Part shown: in pieces, positions 53,906 through 64,000 of the stretch | Position numbering within the stretch: the first letter of the stretch is position 1 | How the letters are laid out: each line of letters opens with the position of its first letter | Assembly: GCF_020379485.1 (NCBI RefSeq) | Contig: NC_063446.1 | Location: 15,746,471-15,810,470, forward strand | Direction: 5' to 3' | Source of the DNA: Brassica napus | Lineage: Eukaryota; Streptophyta; Magnoliopsida; Brassicales; Brassicaceae | Length of the DNA stretch: 64,000 bases | Notes under the pieces: model-generated | What the model saw: the letters and a program-made list of their open reading frames with translations, nothing else | Databases searched by the model: none | Told to the model about the DNA's origin: nothing | Position numbers and translations under genes: made by a program

Positions 53906-55140
53906 CTAGAGAGACATTGGAGGGATCCAGTGAAAGGCGAGTGATGCTGTAGAGAAGGCCTCCGGAGACTTGGGACGGAAGGAACGTGGTTTTCTAGTGG
54001 CTATATCGTAAACCCAAAGCCATCTCCTGCAAAATAGATGGAGTTAGGTTTAAGCCAGGGAAGGAGCTTGCCTTGACACAGAAGGGCTCACTATTGCCCA
54101 GGAATATGCAGAGATCACCAATGTCCTCTGTGTAAGACATGACCTTGTTTCTTCTTTCCTCTTTAAACACCATGAAACGCTTTGTTCCGCGACACAAGAA
54201 GGTCATCTCCTTCCCGGTTGGTGGTTCCGAGCGACCATTTGATAAAAAAACGTTCCCCGAGGGAGACTCACAAGGTGTACAGTCTTGGAACATGAGTCCA
54301 ATATCTCCCATCTATACTGAGTCAACTCAGGATGGTTGATGAACCGCAGAGCTCATGCACCTCGGAGCGGTCATATCCTCCTCGAAGAAAGCATCGTAGG
54401 AAAGCAAGAATTGGCCGCCAACACTAGTGGTGTAGAACTTTCATCTCCCTTTGAATACATAACCTTTGACTGAATTAAAATGCTGGAGAGGAGGGTAAAG
54501 AAGACGGAACCAGAATCCTTGTGCTTGCCACCAGGCCTAAAGAAGTTGATCACAGGTCCTAAGCAGTTGACAGCCACTGCGAAATCATTGCTTTGATCAG
54601 GGAACAAGTCATTGCGGCGTTAGTGACGCCAAGCTGGTGGGCAGGGATTAGGTTGACCATGGGATGTAAAGGAATGGTTTTAGGGTTGATTTGGAACCAC
54701 AAGGACTGTAGTAGTCGCTAATATATATGACTTTATCTTTATTATTATCATCATCAGACCGGGCCTTGAAAACTACCCAACCATGGGACATTCCGACCAC
54801 AAAACACTCTTTTCGAAACGTCCATGGGAAGTGCCTTGTCTCGTACAATCACTTCATCTTCCTTGACCGGGCAAAATAGTGGATATCGCTTCTTACATGA
54901 AGATTCTCATCATCAGGGTTGCCCTATAAGTGTTTTAGCATACACTAAGTAAGGGTTGGTGGTGATGGATGAGGAGAACATCCGATGGGTTTGGTATCTC
55001 TGTGGAAGTGGTGCCAAAGTAGACATCGAAGAAGAAAAAGAGAGAAAAACAGAGAGATATATAGAGACAGAGAACTACCAGAGCAAGTTGCGGAGAGAGA
55101 GGTTGAGAAGCAACGACGAAGCCATAGTTGGCCTGCACTG
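53906..55140 (-). pseudogene. DUF295/KIB1-4 beta-propeller gene B, broken
   Basis: A paralogue of gene A with the same order: a start MASSLLLNLSLRNLLW (about 55120 downward); TEIPNPSDVLLI; MSHGWVVFKARSDD and YISDYYSPCGSKS (54680-54800); NDFAVAVNCLGPVINFFRPG (54520-54600); EMTFLCRGTKRFMVFK and YTEDIGDLCIFLGNSEPFCV (54080-54240); and an end WVYDIATRKPRSF...WIPPMSL with TAG at 53906-53908. The blocks shift between frames several times (for example between SSFPGLNL and WVYDIATR). Some shifts could be sequence errors, but their number suggests decay. Confidence 0.7.
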
Positions 55141-57918
55141 TGCCGCTCTCAAAAGGGTTTCTGAGTTAGTCTCTCTTCTTGACTCTCGATCTTAAGATCC
55201 AAAGTACGTGTTTGATTGGCCACAAGAAAAAAAAGGGGTACAGTGACGCGATTTAATTTGGCGAAGGCATTGTCGTCTCTCTCTCCTCTTTCTTCCTCTG
55301 TTTCCACGGTTCTCTCTATTCCTTTTTGTTCTTTTTTACTTTCCCTGGTGACATAATCTTGTGCCGAAGGTAAAGTAAAATCTTGTGATAAAATTTCTTT
55401 ACTACTAAAAAAATTTATTTATTATGCACCACCATATCCAACTACAGTGTTTATCATATTGATTGATTACCCCACACATTTACTATTCAACCCACATAAA
55501 TGTTTTAGATTTCAAAAACTTATAACTTTATTCATTAATGATAGTATATAGTAGAATTGAAAACCAAACAAAAATTATCCAGCCAAAGGCCCAAAGTATG
55601 TAAAGCATTTCAAAGGTTATGAAATAAGAACATGTATCTCAACTTCTCACTTAACTTTTTTACTATACGTTTCTTATATACCCATCTTTTAGAAACTCTG
55701 GGATGGAGGTGGTCTCACCACCCTATCAACTATATCATACTCAATACCTTACATTTAATATTCCACTCGCATTGTGTCCTTCCACAAGAAAAAAAAATCA
55801 TGTCTCTCTCACACTTCCTTTTGTCCTCTGTTCCCAGAATATGTTCTCCACTTTCCAAGAAAAAATCTGTGATCAAATTTGTACACAAGAGTCTCTACTA
55901 TGCAACTAGTATCTTATTTACCATTCTCACATTTGATACCCCACTCACATTTACTATTTTTCCAGTAACAACCACACCAATGTTATAATTTTACTAAATT
56001 ATAGATGATAACACGCGCACATGCGAGAGGATACGTTTTTTATATTAATGTTTGTTCATTAAATGGTTTTTACATTTTGCAATATTATATTTTTTAAATG
56101 ACGAATACAAATGTTAGTCTTTTAAATGTATCATCGTTGTTGGAGAGTTAACGTAGTACAACTCATTTTAATTATTTTTAAGACTTCATATGCACAAAAA
56201 GAAATTAAGTTTTGCGGCTAACACAAATTACAAAAAACCAGAAAGAAAACATTTGATTGTAAAATGACGTAAGGGATTTGATTTCTGCTCTCGATTTGTT
56301 TAGTATTGACTCTCCATAAGTGATTTCATTTTCTACTTCTATAAAATTGTTTTTTCGTTCTCGTTTATTTTACTCTCCAAAAATTAGTTCTACTCCAGAA
56401 ACATATCTACGAATCAATTTTTTTGAAAAAAAATCACCAGCAAACTCTATTCATAGGTTAGTGTTCAAATCTAATATATCAATTTGTTATATAATATAAG
56501 TGCATACTCGAAATATAAATGTTTGTCTAGTATATATTCACCAGTTCGGTATAAAAATCATCTAATTCTAGAACAACAAAACAAATTATTTTTTATTCCT
56601 ACGCTTTTGAGTTTTAGATACTTAAGAGTATACGATAAAAAAAAAAATATATATATATATAATACTTCACCATTCTAGTATATGTAAATTATGTATAAAG
56701 TAAGAAATGTTTGATTTATTAAATGATAAACCATAAAGGTTATAATAAATAGTTCAGATCTTTCATTCTTACAATTATAATAGCTTTATAGGGTATTAGG
56801 GAGAAACAAATATAAGACGAATGATCTAATCTCTAATTTTCAAACAAACTTAAAAGAAGGTGATTGGAATCTTGTCATGTTATTTCATTAAAAAATTTTT
56901 AGGAATAAAAATCAATACTAAAATATTAATCTGAATGAAATAATATATATATAGTGCTTCCAATATTAAAAATCACTTCGATTTGAAGAAGTGTAATTCT
57001 GGATTGTCAGGATCAAATAACATATTAGAAACCACATATTTAAAAAATAATTTGTATACATAAAAAGTGTATACATTAAAGTAAACACATAAATCAAAAC
57101 CAATACCTTTTGTTTATTTACGATCACGTTTTTGGTAAATAAATCAAAACAATCATTTTATTTACTTTTTATGGTATATAATTAAACTTTAGCGATATTG
57201 ACATAGATATATATATAGTATATTTTAATATAATTATTAATTATTTAACACTTCCTACTCATATGATTTTATTAACATTTGTATATTTTCTGTAACAAAA
57301 TTTACACCGTTAATCACAAAACTTTTAATATGAGATTTATCAATACAAATTTTAAAATTAAAATACTAAGATCTCAAAATTTTTCAATGAAAATTCTGAA
57401 ATTAATATATTAATATATTTTTTATATAGTATATAACTTTAAATGATATTAATATATATATATATATATATATATAATTGGAATATCAATTACCGAAACT
57501 TCATATTCATACGATTTATGATCATTTGTATCTTGTTTGAACAAAAATAAAGTTAAACCATTGATCACAAAAATTTTAATGTGAAATTTATACCTTTTAG
57601 TAATTTATAGTCATTTTAAAAATTCAAAATATAACATATAAGAAAAAATCTATTTTTTTATTATATTCTTAATGTGATTGTTTAATTTTTTTTAATAATA
57701 TAAAATTAAACAAAAAAGAGATAGGATACAAAAATTGTTATCAAATATGTATTATTTATAATCATTAATTGTCATATATATGTTAATCATATTAGATAAT
57801 TTCTTAGCTTTTATTTAAGAAAATAATTGAAAATATTCATTTGTACACTACTAATCAATTTGATAGTTAGTTTAATAAAAAATATAATATACATTTATAT
57901 GGACCAACATATTTTCTA
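55141..57918. other. AT-rich region with remnants of DUF295-type 5' flanks
   Basis: No intact gene. 55190-55530 is the 5' flank of DUF295 gene B. 55855-55995 repeats the same module (AAAATCTGTGATCAAATTTG...) without a gene beside it. 56000-57918 is very AT-rich, with (AT)n near 57453-57475, and I see nothing further in it. Confidence 0.55.
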
Positions 57919-58600
57919 ATGATTCTAAGGCCTTGATTGGTAGAGCATTAGCATTAGCATTATGCTCTACATTATCCAATCAACAATTGTTAGAAAAACA
58001 TTTAAAGAAGCATTTACTAAATGTTAATGCTCTCCAAATGCTCTATGGTCAATACTCTCATATGAAGCTTTTAGAACAGTATTTGCATTTAAAATTTATA
58101 AAATTAAAGAAAATATATAATTAATTCATTTATTTTATTAATAATATCATAAAATTATTTTTATATCTAGAAAATAAAATTTTGATTTCTAAAATTAATT
58201 TACAATAAAAATATATTTAAAAACAAAATAATATTTCACATTTAAAATATAATATAATTTATTTTAAATGTGAAATATTTTTTTAAAATAGATATTTTAA
58301 TTATAAAACTTATTTCAAAATAATATTTTTCGATATAAGCATAATTTTAAAATTATTAAATAAAATAAATTAATTATATATCTTTTTAATTTTATTTGTT
58401 ATATTATATATATATAGAAATATATTCATTAAAAATAAATATATTATATATTATATACTAATTTTTATAATAATTTTAAATAATATACTCATATTGCTCT
58501 ACCAATCATCTTATTAAACAGTTTAGCAAAAGCATACATCTCCTGCAGCATACTGCTACTACTAATGCTAATGCTCTACCAATCAAAGCCTAAGAATCAT
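57919..58600. mobile_element. Long-TIR non-autonomous DNA element (~680 bp)
   Basis: The two ends are near-perfect inverted repeats of roughly 37-40 bp. The left arm (57919-57957) includes TTGATTGGTAGAGCATTAGC and the right arm (about 58562-58600) is its complement, with about two mismatches. The inside is AT-rich and has no open frame of interest. I could not settle a target-site duplication, so the superfamily is open (hAT or Mutator-like are candidates). Confidence 0.7.
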
Positions 58601-61600
58601 CTTAGAGATGACACGTGGTTAGGAAAACATGTTGTAATGTTTCAAGATTAATATATAGGGGATTTAACGTAACAAATAGTACAATTGTAAACCAAACTAT
58701 TATCCAGCAAAGATATGTATATAACTATATATGTAAGTAGAAAACATATGTATAATTCTTGTGACAAATGAAAATGAAAAAATATTGTAATCAAACTTGT
58801 ACACAATGTTCTTTACTATTCACCAATTATTTTTTCTTCTCCTCTCCCACCCTTTCATTATTATCATATTCATGAGCCACACACCAACCACTCCAATGTT
58901 TTGGTTTCAGAATTTTATAGTTATACTAAATTAAGGTTGTGATTGGTTAATCTTTAGGGTAAGTCAGAGTAAATAAAAAGGTAAAAAGTGGAGTAAAACG
59001 AAAGAGGTGGAAAGATGAAAGAGAATAGAAAAATAGAGTAAAACATTTCTCGGATAAATATAAGAGTAAAATTGTAGTGTTGTTTCATTTTTTCTACGGT
59101 ACACAGAGTAAACATGATATGACAATTGTTTACATGATTGGTAACTTTATAGCTGAATATCGAGTAAATTAAATTCCAGAGTAAACATTTACTCTATAAA
59201 TACCATCCAGTCACACTCCAAGAAAAAACGAAAGATAGTAAATGGCATGTCTCTCTTACCGAATGATATATCAACCAATTGGATTATAGTAAAAAATATC
59301 CTTTTATTTTTGTTTTTAACCTTTTTAAGATATGATTCGTAGCACTAAAAGCGGAAAAGTGGAAAACTATGTTGTTCTCGTCCTGTGTTCTGAAAAAGGG
59401 ATCCCTTCTGAAAAGCATTGTAGACGGCCAAGCGTCTAGACTCTAATCACTCTAAAATCGTAGCAACTATTTTAACCGTTTAAACAATTTTAATAATGTA
59501 TCATTTATAAATTATAGTAATTAATATATTTTTATGAAAAAATTATGAAAATAAAATAATATAAATTTAACGCTTAAACTGATTAACTAATAATCAGGAT
59601 CATGAGAGTTTATTAAGTTTTATGTTTAAGATTTATTGTATCTGTTTAATATGTTTTTGTAATGTTTGTATGTTTTTTAAATGTAATTCATGTGTATTTT
59701 CTGTTAAATGAATAAACGATCTTCTTTACAAATCTGGTAATTATGAGAATATCAGAGCATAGTAACTAACAAAATAAATAAGTTGTATGTTTTAAGGTCT
59801 TCAAACTTATAAGAGCATGTGCAATGATTAAATCTTTATGAATTTTTTTCTCAGGCTTAAATAAAGAAAAAAATTAACAAAAAATAAGAAAAGGATAAAC
59901 AAAAAATAAACAAAAAATAAGTAAAAATGATTATTTTTCCAGAAACTCTGCTTGCATGATTTTTTTTTATAACATTAGTTATTATTTTAATGGAAAACTA
60001 GATTTTGAACCGCACTTTCAATCATATAATTTTTAATACTGTTTTATTTAATACAAATTATAAATTCATTCATAATTTATATATTTCATGTTTTATATAA
60101 TGTTTATTAAATCTGTGTTCATTATTTATTTTATTAGTTATTAAAAAGTTAAATTTTGAGTTTTATTAAGAATTATAATAAATATTCTATTTTAAAAGAT
60201 GACTGCTAAAATTTGTATTTCTGAAGATATTTGTATGTGATTAGTTAAATTCAAACTTTAAGTATAAATAACATGTTATTATGGGCTATATTTAAGATTA
60301 AATTTCATTAGCGTATATTAAAATGTTTTTTCAAATTTTACCAATGGATTTCAATTTAGACATTTAATTAGTAAATAATTTTGATTATTATAGTCCAAAC
60401 CCATAATTTGTCTGTTTATATTGCTGACAAAAAAACCCCATAATTTGTTAATGGAACCGACAAAAAAGTTGTCTTTTTGCTTTTAAAGCGTGTGTTATTT
60501 CAGTTTGAAAATATAATGTGAAGATTTTATAAATAATTTATTGATTTTTATATTATATTTTTACATTTTCGTATTTCCTTAAATATGTAGAAAACTATTG
60601 TTTGAGTTTTTATTGTACAATAAATCATTTTAATTAGATTTGGGATTATGTAATAAATGTTAAACTATTGAATACTATAAATATATATCGAACATTGCAC
60701 CTTCCCAAAAAATATAGATCTTGAAAATGTATAGATTTTAAATATTGCAGTTCCAATGATTGAAGAAAACTCTTCTATTAAATAGTTTTAGATCAATATT
60801 AAGTAAATACCTCCATATTACGAAAATTGTTAAATTTTTGAAATTATATAATTTGATTATAACTTTTTAGATAAATATTAATGAGAATATGAAACTGTAT
60901 TCTCACAATTGTTAGATTTCAAAAATGTACAGATTTTGAATACATATAGATCTATATATAATTGAGTATTATTATAAGATTTTGTTTTGATGACCATATA
61001 TTACTTGTAACTAGCTTATAGTAGAATATGTATAGTCAAAAAAAAAAATTATATTTTGGGAATATATAGTTGGTATGTAAAATGATGAGAAATGATTATT
61101 TACGTATGTTACGTGTAAGTGTTTGGAACTATGCTAGGCGTTAGTCGGCGGACGATACGGGCCTAGCGCATTAACAATTAATCGGGGATTAATCTGGGCT
61201 AAGTTTTAAATATTTTTTTGTATTTTTATAAATATATTATGAATCATTAATTAGTTTGCATGAAAACGATAATTTTTCGAAGTAGTCTGGTGGTTACATA
61301 ATCTCAGGTCAGCCTAAGAATGCAGGTGCGACCCTAAAGCTACGCGTTTTTCTTCTTTCTATTTTTTTTTGCCTTTAATGAAGAGCAATAGCGTCATTTC
61401 CTCTTCATCTTTTCCAACTGTGTTTAGGGTTTTCGATTTTACAGCTTTTCCATGGCCGTAAAACATTTATAATCACACATATCATCGGATTTTGGTGTGT
61501 TTTCATGTTTTTATCCTTAAGACCTATAGATATGTCATCAAAATACAAGATTTTAAGCATTCAAAATCAAAAAAAAAAAAATTGTTGTTGTCGATTTATT

Positions 61601-63201
61601 GGCCGACTACAGCTAACTCGCCACAGCCAAGCACCGCCGAGCGCCTCCTCGCCGACTAATCGCCCGTAGTGCCCGCGTTTTCGAACAGGAATGTAACCGG
61701 TTCGTTGCTTTCTCATGGATTACTAAGCTTTGAAGCGAAAAATAAGTTTCATTGCTTTCTCATGGATTATGCTAACTTTTAAATTCTCTGAAATTGTATA
61801 TTGAAATGAAAATATTTGGAACTATATAATATAAGATGATATGGTATAATATGTTGTACGATATATGCAAATTCATTTTAATAATTGATGTCTAAACTAT
61901 GTAGGTCCATAATTGAACAGAAGCTATGGTGTATATAACGAATTAACGACAATAAGGCTCGGTGCTAAACGTTGTATATTGTTTTGTGTACAAAGTATAT
62001 CACGTGAAATGAGAAATATTAAAAGCATTAATTTAATATATCATATGGTTATAGTAATTAATGGTAAAACCAAAAATAAAAATAAAAGTTATAGAGAAGT
62101 ACAACAATTTTGTATAGTAGAGTTTTAGGTCGATTTGTTTTTCAATGGTACTAGGTGATTCTCCTGTGCTCTTGCACGGATATAAATCTTTGTAAAATTA
62201 ATATATTATAATTAATTGATATTTACTTTTGGTTTTAAATCAATTTATAATTTATAGGTATAATTTATATTAATATTATATTATTTTAATTAGACATATG
62301 ATTTTGGATCTAGTCGATTTGGTTGTTTTTGGGTCAATAATCGATTGTTTATCACTTGAATATATTGGATTACATCTATTTCTCTGAATTCAACTATAAT
62401 ATTTTATTCTAAATATAGTTAATTTTGATTAAATTATTATTTGCATTTAGATTGACTATTTTCTTAGATATCTAAATATATTTTAGTATGATTATGTATA
62501 ACATAATATATATTGGGCTTAGAATTAAATAAAAAATAACCAGAAGTGTTTGATCGAAAATTACATAAATGAATATAACGATAATATTTGGAAGTCTCAT
62601 GCATATATATATATTATTATATTGTAACAATTAGGTAATATTTTATTCTAATTTATTAATATGTTTTGAGTCATTTTGTAATTTATATGTATAAAAATAA
62701 ATAGATTCTTATTATAAAATTATATTTTGTTATTGTAGTTAGATCTTTGATTTTGGATATAAGTTGGATTAGTCGAGTCACTCATGTTGTGAGTATATTG
62801 AGTTACATATAAATTTTTTCAAATTCAAAGTCAAGTATAAATATTTTTATTATAATTAAGTCAAATCAAATTAGTTTTATTTATCGGTTAAATTTTCATG
62901 TATTTTCATAATATTTATCAAAATTACATGTTGATATTTTAAAAATATATTAGCAAATAAAGAGATGATCAATAGGAAATTACATACATAAGTATAACTG
63001 ATAGATATTTATAAGCTCATGAACGAATATCAATATTATAGTAATTAAAATACTTTATAACTTCTAAATAATTGTATGCCTTAGATTAATTGAAAGAAAT
63101 CTTAAAAATTAGAATTCAGATTTGTTTGGATATTTTAATTATGGGTATATTAAGTTCCACAAACATAAAAAAACGGAAAACATATTTTTTTAATAATGAC
63201 A

Positions 63202-63232
<31 letters not shown>

Positions 63233-64000
63233 CACCTCATTTATAGTATATGCTATTTAAAAAGATTCTGTAATTATTTGATCAAAATATGCTTATCATA
63301 AAAAAATATTCTGAGGTTCCATTTTTAATATCTCTTAAAAAAATCAGCACTACAACTGTGATTGTTTCTGTGAAATCATATTATATAATTAAATTATAAT
63401 TTATAGATATTTGTTTGATGTAATTGTAAGATATTATAGTCAGCTAGAGATTATGAAAAAAATATTTCAATAATAATAATAATTAACCGATTTTAGCAAA
63501 TTAAACATATATGAGTTTATGTTATTTAATTATTGTATGTAATCATCTAAGAAAATAGATAGATATAAAGAAAATATTATTATTGCTTTGAACATATATC
63601 TATTTTATATTGTATAAAGTATTTTTTAAAGGAATAATATTTATTTTTAATATCAATATTACCTTTGTGAACTTATTTTTATGATATCATATTATACTAA
63701 AATATATTTTTTTCATCTAAGAAAAAATTATAGATAAAGAAAGTATTTTTATTACTTTGATAGTTTATTTTTGTTATGTAAAAATATGTTTTAAACGGAG
63801 TATTACTATTTTGTAAACTTTTTTTAATGAAATCATATTATATATACATATATTTTCGTTTTTTTTTTAACTTTATAAGTGTTTCCTTTTTTTATTATAT
63901 ATGTTATTTGAATTTTTTTAAAAAGAAACAAAATAAAAATTAATAATAGTATTTAAATTTAATATTTTTAATTCATTAAGGATAGCTCTAAATAACTGTT
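58025..64000. repeat. Right copy of the ~6-kb direct repeat (matches 1-5981)
   Basis: Nearly base-for-base the same as the first 5981 bases. The match continues to the last base of the window, so the repeat extends beyond it. If the duplication is tandem, the sequence after the window should run into another SKP1-like gene. No gene is supported inside; short open frames here are the same non-coding frames as in the left copy. Confidence 0.97.

Noticed and set aside
56005..56035. Possible further Helitron 3' end (ACACGCGCACATGCGAGAGG)
   Set aside because: The hairpin is weak and no CTAG-type end follows at the right distance.

Overview
This is plant nuclear DNA from a Brassicaceae species, most likely a Brassica. 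The genes have GT-AG introns, AT-rich spacers and plant transposons. Their products closely match Arabidopsis thaliana proteins from one stretch of chromosome 2 (ASK20, PIP1;2, a MESD-like protein, BRAHMA, UBC6, MPK12, a group-2 LEA14-type protein and an NTF2-like protein, roughly AT2G45950 to AT2G46140). Gene names come from remembered family sequences; no search was run.

Layout. 1-5981 is AT-rich repeat and transposon sequence. 7114-9056 (-) is a SKP1-like 20 gene; 12762-14288 (+) is a PIP1;2 aquaporin; 14607-15388 (-) is an ER chaperone-like gene ending in KDEL. The full BRAHMA gene is at 16106-24225 (+). Next come UBC6 (-), a truncated MPK12-like pseudogene (-) and the 3' part of a U-box gene (-). 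At 29541 the sequence jumps back into the middle of BRAHMA and the whole block BRAHMA-3'/UBC6/MPK12/U-box is repeated (29542-39037), this time ending in a complete U-box gene. After that come tRNA-Glu(CTC), a mitochondrial ribosomal protein mL46 gene, a LEA gene, an NTF2-like gene, a Helitron, a 100-N assembly gap, two decayed DUF295/KIB1-4 genes and AT-rich DNA. From 58025 to the end the first 6 kb of the window recurs almost exactly.

Two duplication layers stand out. (1) An 8-9.5 kb tandem duplication with a clean chimeric junction. Its second copy carries at least two insertions with target-site duplications (a truncated LINE and a hAT-like MITE) that are absent from the first copy. (2) A direct repeat of at least 5.98 kb at the two window ends, 58 kb apart; the differences I found are only homopolymer or dinucleotide length changes. 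That could be a very recent 58-kb duplication or redundant contigs joined in assembly.

Single-base indels interrupt otherwise conserved coding sequences in BRAHMA, UBC6, LEA and the NTF2-like gene. Many are in homopolymers, and the window-end repeats differ in the same way, so I treat these genes as probably functional with sequence errors. The MPK12-like and DUF295 loci have stronger evidence of real decay. I see no novel multi-gene system; the unusual content is structural.
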